From Cyanobacteria bacterium REEB67 (GTDB lineage: Bacteria; Cyanobacteriota; Vampirovibrionia; Obscuribacterales; Obscuribacteraceae): 64,000 nt of DNA. Shown here in pieces: positions 18,831 to 27,161 of the stretch. The translations under genes and the position numbers were made by a program. The notes below the pieces were generated by a model that worked only from the letters and a program-made list of their open reading frames with translations, was not told the DNA's origin and made no database searches. The stretch spans positions 23,560 through 87,559 of the forward strand of contig JAGXAB010000017.1 of assembly GCA_018971775.1 (NCBI GenBank), given 5' to 3'. Positions within the stretch are counted from its first letter, which is position 1. The number at the start of each line of letters is the position of its first letter.

Positions 18831-19040
18831 ATGCAAATCTGCGTAGATGGTGACTGTTGCCTGGACGTTCTCCCGCTCTATCACGGCAGTTTACCAATTG
18901 TGTACCTAAAACAATTCAATGATCTTGTCAAAGGCATCGCTGCCAGTTCAATTGAGCCTGGTTATGTCGGATCTAGCGAAGTCAGGCGCGTCTGGCTTGA
19001 TACATTTGTCCATCACCTTGAGGAGAAGGCGTGCCAATGA
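18831..19040 (+). CDS. Possible small protein coupled to the phosphatase gene
   Basis: 69 residues with no recognised family (DGDCC near the N-terminus, LEEKACQ at the end). No good Shine-Dalgarno precedes the ATG. The argument for it is the ATGA overlap: its stop at 19038-19040 overlaps the ATG of the phosphatase at 19037, as in translationally coupled genes. It may be a chance frame. Confidence 0.3.
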   Translation: MQICVDGDCCLDVLPLYHGSLPIVYLKQFNDLVKGIAASSIEPGYVGSSEVRRVWLDTFVHHLEEKACQ

Positions 19041-20152
19041 CGTTGTTGAAAAAGGAAATTATTGCCTTTGCCGTAGCAGCCCTGAGTTTGTTTTCCGCAG
19101 GCCAAGCTCAGGCAGAATCCGAAGGAAAAATGGTCTTCGCCATCGACGTCATCCGCCACGGCGATCGCGGCCCAATCGTCGATCTCGCCAGTGCTCCGCA
19201 CAAATGGCCGCAGGGACTCGGGCAATTGACGCCCGAAGGAATGCACCAGGAATATGAGCTGGGCAAAAAATTCCACGATCGCTACATAGTCAAAAACCAT
19301 CTTTTACCGGAAAAATTTGATGTAGACACAATGTATGTACGTGCCAGCGACGTCGACAGGACTCTTATGAGCGCCGAATGTACCTTGCTTGGCCTCTACC
19401 CTATGGGCACTGGACCGACAACGGAAGCGGGCACGGAAGGCGCTCCGGCTCGCTATCAACCGATTCCCATTCATACTCGCCCTCGCGACATGGACGATTT
19501 ACTTATCCCCGACGCCAATAAAGAAGTGCCCAAAATCTACGAGGAGTACGTCTACAACTCTCCGGAGTGGAAGGAACGTCTCGCTAAAGAGTCAGCAAAT
19601 TTCGAGCGGTGGGGGAAGCTTGCCGGTTATCCGATTAAGGCTCCGCGCCAGATGTCGGGAACCGGTGACACTGTTTTTATCCGCAAAATTCATCACGTCC
19701 CTATGCCCGAGGGTATGACCGATGAAGACGCTAAAGCGATGATTGATTTTGGCGAATGGGTATTCGCCGAAACTTTCAAACCAGCCGAAGTCGGCCAGGT
19801 GACCGGTGGCAACTTACTCAAGGTGATTGTCAAGTATCTAGGCGAATGTAGTGCGAACAAGCCCGACGACAAGCTTAAATACGTCCTTTTTTCCGCTCAC
19901 GACAGTACAATATCGGCCTTGCTCAGCGCTATGAAAGCGCCGGCAAAGTTTCGTCCGCCCTATTCTTCAGACTTGAATATTGCGCTTCTGAAAAGTGAAG
20001 AAGGCTATTCGGTTAAGGTAACTCTCAACGATGCACCGGTTGATTTCCCTGGCTCTACAAACGGTGTTAGTTCACTCGAAAAATTCGCCGCACTGGCTCC
20101 GGCACATTCGACGCAAAAATCCCAACCTCGTCCGGCGACCGATATCAAATAA
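19037..20152 (+). CDS. Exported histidine acid phosphatase
   Basis: Branch-2 histidine phosphatase, 371 residues. Signal peptide residues 1-27 (SAGQAQA). The catalytic RHGDRGP lies near residue 43 and the proton-donor motif SAHDSTI near 292. Expected to release phosphate from phosphomonoesters, phytate-like or sugar phosphates outside the cytoplasm. AGGAG/AAGG upstream favours ATG 19037 over GTG 19031. A C-terminal 25-residue tail is Pro/Ser-rich. Assignment is strong; substrate unknown. Confidence 0.88.
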   Translation: MTLLKKEIIAFAVAALSLFSAGQAQAESEGKMVFAIDVIRHGDRGPIVDLASAPHKWPQGLGQLTPEGMHQEYELGKKFHDRYIVKNHLLPEKFDVDTMYVRASDVDRTLMSAECTLLGLYPMGTGPTTEAGTEGAPARYQPIPIHTRPRDMDDLLIPDANKEVPKIYEEYVYNSPEWKERLAKESANFERWGKLAGYPIKAPRQMSGTGDTVFIRKIHHVPMPEGMTDEDAKAMIDFGEWVFAETFKPAEVGQVTGGNLLKVIVKYLGECSANKPDDKLKYVLFSAHDSTISALLSAMKAPAKFRPPYSSDLNIALLKSEEGYSVKVTLNDAPVDFPGSTNGVSSLEKFAALAPAHSTQKSQPRPATDIK

Positions 20153-20247
20153 ATGCATTACCTGTTAGTCGGCATACCAGTATAACGACACTACTTTACC
20201 GGAATGGGTCGGCGATCGACAATTGTCCGGCTTTTAGTGAGGTGTCT

Positions 20248-21153
20248 ATGAAAGTTTTTGTTACCGGTGCCAGCGGGTTTATTGGCACAGCTGTTATTAA
20301 AGAGTTAGTCGGAGCCGGCCACGAAGTGCTTGGTATGGTGCGCTCAGACGAAGGTGCGGCAAAAGTGGAGAAATTGGGTGTGAAAGCCCATAGAGCCACC
20401 CTCGACAATTTGGAAGGTTTGCAGGCTGGTGCTCGTCAGTGCGACGCTGTGATTCACTGCGCTTTCAACCACGATTTTTCAAAATTTGCCGCTAATTGCG
20501 CCGAAGACAGAGCGGCTATTCTGGCTCTGGGTGAGGCCATGGTCGGTAAGGACGGTCCTCTGATCGTCACTTCCGGCACCGGATTTCCACTGGACGGTCG
20601 TCCGCGCACGGAAGAAGATCCGGCCAATCCAACCACTGTGCAATATCCCCGTGCTTCGGAAGAAGCTGCTGGTATAGTTGCCGAAAAGCACGGCATAAGA
20701 ACCATCGTCTTGCGTTTGCCGCAGGTACATGACCGTGAGAAATATGGCCTGGTCAGCTATTCCATCGACCTGGCAAAAGCAAAAGGTCTGGTGGCCTATA
20801 TCGGCGACGGTGAGAATCGCTGGCCGGCAGTGGCTCGCGATGACGCCGCCAGGCTTTATTTGCTGGCGCTTGAAAAAGGTTTGGCTGGAGCTCGGTACAA
20901 TGCTGTCGCAGAAGAAGGCGTTTCAGCTAAAGAAATTTCAGAATCGATCGGTCGCGGGCTCAACCTGCCCGTCAAATCTATTGCCGCCGACGATGCGCCC
21001 GAGTATTTTGGTTGGATGGCGATGTTTGCTGCCCTCCACATGCCAGCCTCCGGTGCTCTCACGCAAAAACGCCTGGGATGGCATCCGACCGGCCCGAGCA
21101 TGATTGACGATCTCGATCATTCCAAGCTTTTTGCAGCTGCCGTAAAGAGCTGA
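20248..21153 (+). CDS. NAD(P)-dependent epimerase/dehydratase (atypical extended SDR)
   Basis: 301 residues. GASGFIGTAV is the nucleotide-binding loop and VTSGTGF a core strand. The usual YxxxK is replaced by YPRASE, as seen in atypical SDRs that lack the Tyr-Lys pair. ATG 20248 with GAGG five bases before is preferred to the GTG six bases upstream. Cytosolic, substrate unknown; single-gene unit. Confidence 0.85.
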   Translation: MKVFVTGASGFIGTAVIKELVGAGHEVLGMVRSDEGAAKVEKLGVKAHRATLDNLEGLQAGARQCDAVIHCAFNHDFSKFAANCAEDRAAILALGEAMVGKDGPLIVTSGTGFPLDGRPRTEEDPANPTTVQYPRASEEAAGIVAEKHGIRTIVLRLPQVHDREKYGLVSYSIDLAKAKGLVAYIGDGENRWPAVARDDAARLYLLALEKGLAGARYNAVAEEGVSAKEISESIGRGLNLPVKSIAADDAPEYFGWMAMFAALHMPASGALTQKRLGWHPTGPSMIDDLDHSKLFAAAVKS

Positions 21154-21284
21154 CCGACCTTGTCTCCGGAACTTCATTTCGAATATCCGCCGCCGCGTCC
21201 TGCTTAGTGGATTTACGCTGTACGTCTGTCCAGGCCCCAGCTAGTCTACTCCCATGTCTTTTCCACCCCAGGCACAGGTGATTT

Positions 21285-21989
21285 GTGGACCAAGCTGAAA
21301 ATACCGGCAAAAGTCAGGCCGCGGCGGCACCCAACGACAATCTACATTCCCAGGCAGTGGATGAACTGTACAAATTTACGGTCGATAACTTCCGTAAGTT
21401 GGATCATGATCACGATGGTTTTATCGGCAAGGAAGAGCTGGACGAAACCTTGAAGCAGGGCACTTTCAAAGGCGCCGATCAAGCTAAGGTGTCGGCTTTG
21501 CGCAACCACGTCGATGATATTTCAGCTTTGAATGATGACGGCTGGTTCACCAGCTCCAAAGGCATTTCGGCTCAGGATATGGTAAAGCTCGATTATCTCT
21601 GGGAAAAGCAGCAGGGCAATGTCGGCTACGCAGAGCGCATTCGTGATTTTGGTGTGGCTAATTTTGACAAGCTCGACTTTGACAAACGCGGTCAGATTCT
21701 TGGATACGAAGTTGTTGCCGCTAATGGTGACGGTTGCTACGCTCCGCAAAAGCATGCGATTGTGACGACGATGAGCGCTTATGACCAGTATTCATTTTCA
21801 TTGCTTCATCGCAATCTGGCCAACATTGGCCACAGTCAGTCCATCCCTGATGGTATCTGGATGTGCAAGCCTTATCAATATACGACTCAATACGGTATCA
21901 CCAAAGATGAGCTCGGTAATTATCCATCGGCTGTAGCGGGTCGCCCGATGTATGACCTGGTCAATAAGTTGAACGACGACTTGAAGTAA
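21285..21989 (+). CDS. EF-hand domain protein
   Basis: 234 residues beginning at GTG 21285 with AGGTG a few bases upstream. A canonical EF-hand loop DHDHDGFIGKEE lies near residue 40, with a degenerate second one (DFDKRGQILGYE) near 127. No signal peptide or membrane segment is visible, so it appears cytosolic unless exported another way. Calcium binding by the first loop is likely; the rest of the protein has no recognised family. Confidence 0.7.
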   Translation: MDQAENTGKSQAAAAPNDNLHSQAVDELYKFTVDNFRKLDHDHDGFIGKEELDETLKQGTFKGADQAKVSALRNHVDDISALNDDGWFTSSKGISAQDMVKLDYLWEKQQGNVGYAERIRDFGVANFDKLDFDKRGQILGYEVVAANGDGCYAPQKHAIVTTMSAYDQYSFSLLHRNLANIGHSQSIPDGIWMCKPYQYTTQYGITKDELGNYPSAVAGRPMYDLVNKLNDDLK

Positions 21990-22132
21990 TTTAGGCCTTT
22001 GCTGTAACCGCTGCGGGTGCATATCCGCAAAACGCGTAAATGGTGTTTGACCACTTACGCTCTTGCAATTTGCTTGGAAGGCAGTATCGCTTGAAGACAC
22101 ACTTTGTTTAAAACACTGATCTGGATTCGAAA

Positions 22133-22807
22133 TTAAATCCCGAGCGAACCGCGGATGTTGTTCAGAAATCCGCCGTTGCCGTTTACATAGGGCGAGCCGT
22201 AGCCTCCGGATGCCAGGCCCTGTTGCTGTCTCTGAATTTTGGCCAGTTTATTTTGCAAGCTATTGGCCTGCCAGCTCGACAGATTGCCGTAAGAAAGCTG
22301 TTGTTGGATTTGGGCGGCCTGGCCGGCCAGGTTAGAATACTGGGGAGCGACGATGTTGCCGTAGGCGCTGTAGTTGTTGTTGTAGCCTATATTGCTGTTT
22401 ATGCCGCTGCCGTTGAACATATTGCCTATACCCATACCGTGATGGTGATGGCAGCCGCCGCCATCGCCATCGCCATCGCCGTCCCTGTCATATCTACCGC
22501 CAACGTAATTAGAGCCGTAGCCGCTCTGTCCATAATTGTTACTGTAAGCGGCATTGGCGGCCCAGGGATTGTTGTAGCCGGAGGCCAGGGCGGCCTGGGT
22601 GGGATTGTAGCTGGCGTTGCCTATGAGCGGATTGTAGGCGCCGCCGAAGACCGGATTACCGGCGGCTGCCTGGTTTTGAGCATAATATTGCATGGCAAGC
22701 TGGTTCAACGCTTTATTGTTATTGTTGTTCGCCAGTGCCGGCGAGAGAGAGGTCATTGCTAGAGCCACGGCCACCAGTCCAAGTGTGGTGATTGATTTGA
22801 TGTTCAT
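22133..22807 (-). CDS. Secreted Asn/Gly/Tyr-rich low-complexity protein A
   Basis: 224 residues. Signal peptide 1-26 (SLSPALA), then NNNNNKALNQLAMQYYAQNQA and a long stretch of Asn, Gly, Tyr, Ala and Ser. An Asp-Gly run (DRDGDGDGDGGGCHHHH) in the middle could bind metal. A Gln-rich helix (IQQQLSYGNLSSWQANSLQ) precedes the Gly-rich end. Paralogue of the next gene upstream. Probably extracellular or envelope matrix material; no family known to me. Confidence 0.6.
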   Translation of the reverse strand: MNIKSITTLGLVAVALAMTSLSPALANNNNNKALNQLAMQYYAQNQAAAGNPVFGGAYNPLIGNASYNPTQAALASGYNNPWAANAAYSNNYGQSGYGSNYVGGRYDRDGDGDGDGGGCHHHHGMGIGNMFNGSGINSNIGYNNNYSAYGNIVAPQYSNLAGQAAQIQQQLSYGNLSSWQANSLQNKLAKIQRQQQGLASGGYGSPYVNGNGGFLNNIRGSLGI

Positions 22808-22885
22808 GATTTTAAACTTTAACCTCTGGGTTGTTGATGCCGTGGCTCTAATATCGATCTTCTATGTGTGCATCAGGTGAAGAAA

Positions 22886-23248
22886 TTAGCGGTGCCAATA
22901 TCTGTGGAAGCAACCTAAATTGCGGTTGTAGATACCTGTGTTGTAAAGGTTGTTGTAACCATAGTTGGTGGCATAGCTTCCGGCCGGCAGGGCGCCTGCA
23001 GACCATGGGGTAGGACCGTTGCCGTAGACGGCAGCAGCTGCAGCGTAGGGATTGGCGTTGTAACCATAACCGCCGCTGAGAGCCGGATTGTAACCATAAG
23101 CATGAGCGCCGAGGGCCTGGTTCTGTGCATACATTTGCATGGCCATAGCGTTCAGAGCTTGATTGTTGTTGGCGAGGGCTGGGGCGACGGAGGTCACAGC
23201 GAGGGCAACGGCTACCATACTGCGGATAGCGATAGTTTTGACGTTCAT
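22886..23248 (-). CDS. Secreted Asn/Gly/Tyr-rich low-complexity protein B
   Basis: 120 residues with the same signal peptide style (VTSVAPALA) and the same mature opening as protein A (NNQALNAMAMQMYAQNQA). The remainder is Tyr/Asn/Gly/Ala-rich and ends CFHRYWHR. Strong GAGGAGG nine bases before ATG. Tandem paralogue of the 22133 gene, 78 bases apart, same strand, probably co-transcribed. Confidence 0.6.
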   Translation of the reverse strand: MNVKTIAIRSMVAVALAVTSVAPALANNNQALNAMAMQMYAQNQALGAHAYGYNPALSGGYGYNANPYAAAAAVYGNGPTPWSAGALPAGSYATNYGYNNLYNTGIYNRNLGCFHRYWHR

Positions 23249-23347
23249 GGTGTTAACCTCCTCATTGGAGGGGGGTTGACCCCCTCCGAGTTTATTCAGT
23301 TGGTTGGGATTAGAACAGGGATAGGGATACCTTTGGGCTGGACTTGG

Positions 23348-23854
23348 TTAGCCGATTTTGCCGCCGCGTTCGCGACTGCCTTCACGGCCACCTTCACGAC
23401 CCATGCCTCTGTGATGACCGTGGTGTCCCCAGGCGCCTTCGGCGTGCATCTTGGCGAACTGAGCCCGTTGTTCGGGGGTGAAGACATCCGACGAGGCAAG
23501 CATCATATTCAGCCTTTGATTGGAGAGGTCATCTTTCAAGCCGTTGATTTTGTTCTGTAGAGCGAGGGCAGCTTGTTTGTCGATAGTGGGCTGGCCAAAG
23601 ACTCGGCGGAGTTCGTTGTGGGCTACTTCAAGCTCGGCTTTTTTACTGGCCGTGCTCAGTGTGTACTGGTCGCGCAGGCTGCCAAGTTTTTCGCGTTGTT
23701 CAGGTGTCAGTTGCAGTTTGCTGTCGAAGCCGCATTTGTTGGCGCAGGCCTGGCCGCCGTCTTTAGGGAGTGAAGCGGTCACGGTCGTATCGGCGAAGGC
23801 TGGCAAGGTGCTGAGTAACATGCTGGTGATAACGATAGGTCGTATAAATTTCAT
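23348..23854 (-). CDS. Periplasmic Spy/CpxP-like LTXXQ protein
   Basis: 168 residues. Signal peptide 1-21 (TLPAFA). Two LTxxQ-type motifs (LTPEQREKL near 49, FTPEQRAQF near 125) around a helical core, as in Spy/CpxP/ZraP periplasmic chaperones and metal-stress sensors. Two Cys (ACANKC) precede the first motif. The C-terminal 30 residues are His, Gly and Arg-rich (GHHGHHRG). First of three consecutive minus-strand exported proteins. Chaperone or metal role is family-based inference. Confidence 0.75.
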   Translation of the reverse strand: MKFIRPIVITSMLLSTLPAFADTTVTASLPKDGGQACANKCGFDSKLQLTPEQREKLGSLRDQYTLSTASKKAELEVAHNELRRVFGQPTIDKQAALALQNKINGLKDDLSNQRLNMMLASSDVFTPEQRAQFAKMHAEGAWGHHGHHRGMGREGGREGSRERGGKIG

Positions 23855-24131
23855 TATTTTAGTCTCCAGAATTTTTGGTTTGATTTACGGTTCTTACTTT
23901 TGAATCTTTCATCGCACCCCTTACATTGAGTTAGACGCAAGTCGAGCCGGAATGGTTCAATGAAATAGATTAGACGTTTATCATAATAAAAAGAAGAATC
24001 CGATTGTGTGGGTATTGTGAGGTTTAATAGGTTGGTTTACTGATCATTTATAGGGCGCATGATTGTATGCTGTCCTCGGGAGCCCGGCCCCCTCTGGCTA
24101 GTGGGGCATCAGGCGCAGCGTGGAGGTCACC

Positions 24132-24704
24132 GTGTCAGAGCAAAAAAAATCTACTTCCGGTCTACCTATTAATAGAATCAGCGCAAATAGAAGCAGCGCA
24201 AATAGAAGCGATTCTAATAGAAGTGATTCGAGCGCTGAGCCATCCGCTGTTGAATCGGGCTCGTCGCTTGTGTCGCTACCGCCGGAAATGCGGCGCAATA
24301 TAGCTTCCTTGCTCAGTCGCAATGCCAGGTATCTACGCGAGGACCTTGCCGTGGCGCTCGAACCGCTCCAACTGAGTGTGCACGAGTATGCCATCATGCG
24401 CATCGTCGAGAGCGGCCAGGCGGAAACACAGCAGGCTGTGGCGGCTCGTTATGGTATCGATCGCAGCACGATGGTGGAGATTGCCGATAAGCTTGAACGG
24501 CGTGAGCTCCTATCGCGTGTCAAAAATCCGCAGGATAGACGTAGTTACAATCTCTTGCTCAGCCCTAAAGGGCGCAAAACATTGACGAGGGCTAAAAGGA
24601 TCGCTGAAGCATTCTACAAAAAGTTTTTGCAACCCCTGAGCGAGGCAGAAAGCATAATGATCTACGAGTCTCTGGCCAAGCTGATTGCGGCAAGAGACTC
24701 GTAG
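24132..24704 (+). CDS. MarR-family transcriptional regulator
   Basis: 190 residues. GTG 24132 with GGAGGT four bases upstream is the likely start. Residues about 15-40 are an Asn/Arg/Ser repeat encoded by four near-copies of aatagaagc. From about 55 a standard MarR winged helix follows (QAVAARYGIDRSTMVEIADKLERRELLSR, then DRRSYNLLLSPKGRKTL). The repetitive N-terminal extension is unusual for the family. The 3' end is part of a perfect terminator stem. Target genes unknown; the minus-strand exported-protein block is divergent from it. Confidence 0.9.
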   Translation: MSEQKKSTSGLPINRISANRSSANRSDSNRSDSSAEPSAVESGSSLVSLPPEMRRNIASLLSRNARYLREDLAVALEPLQLSVHEYAIMRIVESGQAETQQAVAARYGIDRSTMVEIADKLERRELLSRVKNPQDRRSYNLLLSPKGRKTLTRAKRIAEAFYKKFLQPLSEAESIMIYESLAKLIAARDS

Positions 24705-24715
24705 ATCATCTTTTT
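24657..24715 (+). terminator. Terminator overlapping the end of the MarR coding sequence
   Basis: A perfect 17-bp inverted repeat (24657-24673 with 24693-24709) is followed by CTTTTT. The right arm includes the stop codon TAG (24702-24704), so the last 16 or so codons encode the hairpin as well. Confidence 0.85.
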
Positions 24716-24741
24716 AAATTTGTGGACGAATCCAATTTTAC

Positions 24742-25923
24742 TTATGGTCTCTTGTGCTGCTGCTCCCAGGGTTGACGAGGATCTGGCTGCGGTGCGGCGG
24801 CAGGACGGGGGGGCGGTGGAGGGGCTTCGCGATGCTGAGGCTGGGGCGTACGCTGTTGCTGCAGCTCCTGTTGTCTTACTTGCATTTCGTGCTGACGCTG
24901 CTGATCTAGTTGCTGTTGTTGTTGCTGTTGTCTTACCTGCATTTCGTGCTGACGCTGCTGATCTAGTTGCTGTTGTTGTTGCTGTTGTCTTACTTGCATT
25001 TCGTGCTGGCGTTGCTGATCTTGCTGGATCTGCTGCGGATTTGGTCGTCCGAGATTCTGATTTTCAGCGGGGCGATTGAACTGGCCCTGGCCAGCATGGG
25101 GCAGGCGCTGACGACCGTCGTAAGCCGGTACGGACGGCGCTGCTGGTGCTACCGGGGCAATGCGACCGAGATTTTGCATACGTGGATCGTAGATTGGCTG
25201 CGGCGCACCGATGGGAGCCGGTCCATGTGGACGCTGATCACCGCCTTGATAATAGGGTCTGGCGCCACTTCCACCATTGTTTACTCTTTGATTATTGATG
25301 TTCGTTTCGTTTATCGTCGTGTTACTGACTCGATTAGTGGTTATATAAGTATTGGTCTGGTTCCAGCTGTTCTGATGCCAATCCTGGTTTTGAAATTGAT
25401 CGCGGTAGCCCTGGTCTTGCCAGTTACGACGGAAATCGTCACGATGGTCGTTCCAGTCGTTTTCGCGATATCTCTCACGTTCCTGCCAGCCGCGATAACG
25501 GTCGTCATCGAAGTCATAGCCTCGTCTCTGGCCCCAGAGTAGATCGCCGACGATGATACCAGCGACGGCGGCAAGGGGATCGACGCGATAGCCGTTGTCG
25601 TAACCGACTTGACCATCCGGAGCACAATAGGCTTGATTGGTTTGCATCTCAGCAATTTGTTCGACACCATCGGGAGTGGCCATGGTGACATTGCGGAAGC
25701 CACTGTCGCAGCCATTTTGGGTCAATTCTACCTGGATCTGTAAGTCGCCTAATCCACCGACGAACTCATCGTCTTTCGTTTTTCTGACTAGATCGGCAGC
25801 TGCTCTTGGATCAAGCTGCTGCAACTGATCGCGCATCTCGTCAGCCGCGGCATGCGGATCGTTGACCATGATGCGACTGAGACGGTCGGATTCGCGGTCT
25901 GTGTAATCGTCCATTGGGCCCAT
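24742..25923 (-). CDS. Gln-rich repeat protein, uncharacterised
   Basis: 393 residues, no signal peptide. Residues 1-120 look globular (ELTQNGCDSGFRNVTMATPDGVEQIAEMQ) with a hydrophobic stretch LAAVAGIIVGDLLWG near 118-132. About 135-200 is Arg/Asp/Trp/Gln-rich. From about 270 it is Pro/Gln-rich, and near 303-350 three 19-residue units of the type QHEMQVRQQQQQQQLDQQR occur. It ends in Pro-rich sequence. No family recognised; the repeat region is probably a disordered or coiled assembly segment. Confidence 0.55.
   Translation of the reverse strand: MGPMDDYTDRESDRLSRIMVNDPHAAADEMRDQLQQLDPRAAADLVRKTKDDEFVGGLGDLQIQVELTQNGCDSGFRNVTMATPDGVEQIAEMQTNQAYCAPDGQVGYDNGYRVDPLAAVAGIIVGDLLWGQRRGYDFDDDRYRGWQERERYRENDWNDHRDDFRRNWQDQGYRDQFQNQDWHQNSWNQTNTYITTNRVSNTTINETNINNQRVNNGGSGARPYYQGGDQRPHGPAPIGAPQPIYDPRMQNLGRIAPVAPAAPSVPAYDGRQRLPHAGQGQFNRPAENQNLGRPNPQQIQQDQQRQHEMQVRQQQQQQQLDQQRQHEMQVRQQQQQQQLDQQRQHEMQVRQQELQQQRTPQPQHREAPPPPPRPAAAPQPDPRQPWEQQHKRP
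24873..25020 (-). repeat. 57-bp tandem repeats encoding QHEMQVR-polyQ units
   Basis: The segment gcatttcgtgctg recurs at 24882, 24939 and 24996, exactly 57 bases apart. Each full unit encodes 19 residues, and copies differ at few positions, suggesting recent slippage or unequal exchange. Confidence 0.85.
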
Positions 25924-26045
25924 TTATCTTCTTCACTCCGAGTCGGGGGTGGGTGATAGTCACATCTTAGTCATGTATATGCCCTAAGGTAATGAGGATT
26001 CTACGTAAGCCACTTGACCACAGTTTTTTTGATTTAATCGGTAAA

Positions 26046-26064
26046 ACCCTTAATTGAAAAGGGT
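26046..26064 (-). terminator. Weak terminator candidate
   Basis: On the minus strand ACCCTT, a 7-base loop and AAGGGT are followed by TTTACC, about 45 bases past the stop of the 26107 gene. The stem is only 6 bp. Confidence 0.3.
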
Positions 26065-26106
26065 CTTAGGGCCTATTTGTACGACCGTTCGACGAAAATA
26101 AAATCG

Positions 26107-26958
26107 CTATTTAATCGTTTTTGTATGGGCAGTGGGGGGCAATAATGCGGCGTCGCCATTGTTTACCAAAAAGTGATGAAGCGATGCTTTTGCGTCGAAG
26201 CCATCGTTCAATTTATCGCTTATTTTGAAAGGTGCCACCAGCTTTGGTTGGCTGCGGATTGTGCCGTTTTTATCGGCAGCGCCTTCGATGAGCATCAAAT
26301 CGTCGACCGAGACGAGCGGACCAATCTTGATCCAGCTTGTCGCATCGTGGCGATGTCGTACATATTGAATCTGTTTGTCGGCTTTGTTGATCACGACCTC
26401 GATATCGTTGACATCGAAGTTGACGTGAAAGGCATTTTTAGAATTGCCGGACATCGTGGAGTCGATAAAATAACTGATTTGATCTGCCGATTGCGTGGAT
26501 GAAACTGCGGGGAAACGCATCAGATGCCAGATTGCGCCTGTACCGTCTCGCTGGCAGCCAAAGCTATCGGTATGGCGGCTCAGATATGAAGCTGTTTCGC
26601 CGATACGTCCATCGGTCCTGCTGGTGAAAGAGGCATTTTCCGTTTGCCAGGTGCCGGCTAACCAGCTTGGGATAGGCATCCAGAAGACTTCGGTGTTCTG
26701 CTGCGGCAATAGATTGTCCGACCATTTTGTCCCCTGTTGCAAGCGCGGGGCAATTGTATTTTTCCATTCGGCAAGCGGTAAGCGGTCGCTTGGTGTCCAG
26801 CTTTCATCGATACCACCCTCGAGCGGTTTGCTCGTCTGAGCATGAGTGCTGTCGCTGTCATGGCCGCAAAAAAACAGGAAAGCAATGGCAAAACAGAGCG
26901 TAAAAAATACTTTGACGCTGGCAGGGCGTTTGAATATTTGTCTGATAAGGCGCGGCAT
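26107..26958 (-). CDS. Uncharacterised exported protein
   Basis: 283 residues from ATG 26958; the frame continues upstream to a TTG at 27054 but ATG 26958 puts a signal/anchor directly at the N-terminus (VFFTLCFAIAFLFFCG, ending near residue 34). Cys at the end of the hydrophobic core could be a lipoprotein site. The mature part has Trp-rich motifs (IPSWLAGTWQTENASF, GAIWHLMRFP) and reads like a beta-rich lipocalin or META-like domain; this is a guess. No Shine-Dalgarno is visible for either start. Confidence 0.5.
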   Translation of the reverse strand: MPRLIRQIFKRPASVKVFFTLCFAIAFLFFCGHDSDSTHAQTSKPLEGGIDESWTPSDRLPLAEWKNTIAPRLQQGTKWSDNLLPQQNTEVFWMPIPSWLAGTWQTENASFTSRTDGRIGETASYLSRHTDSFGCQRDGTGAIWHLMRFPAVSSTQSADQISYFIDSTMSGNSKNAFHVNFDVNDIEVVINKADKQIQYVRHRHDATSWIKIGPLVSVDDLMLIEGAADKNGTIRSQPKLVAPFKISDKLNDGFDAKASLHHFLVNNGDAALLPPTAHTKTIK

Positions 26959-27161
26959 CTTGCAAAAAGTATACCGTCTGCGCGAAAAAAGGCGGAACCT
27001 TGTAGTGGATCGGCAATGAGACGGGTGGTCGAGCTCGCTATAGAAAGGTAACAAAGTGGTTGGTCGACGTCAGCAGCGGGAATACGAGATTTGCCATGAT
27101 AGATTTCAATAGACGAAAATAAGAGTGGTCAGTACACCCGCCAACGGATGAAGGCAGAGCC

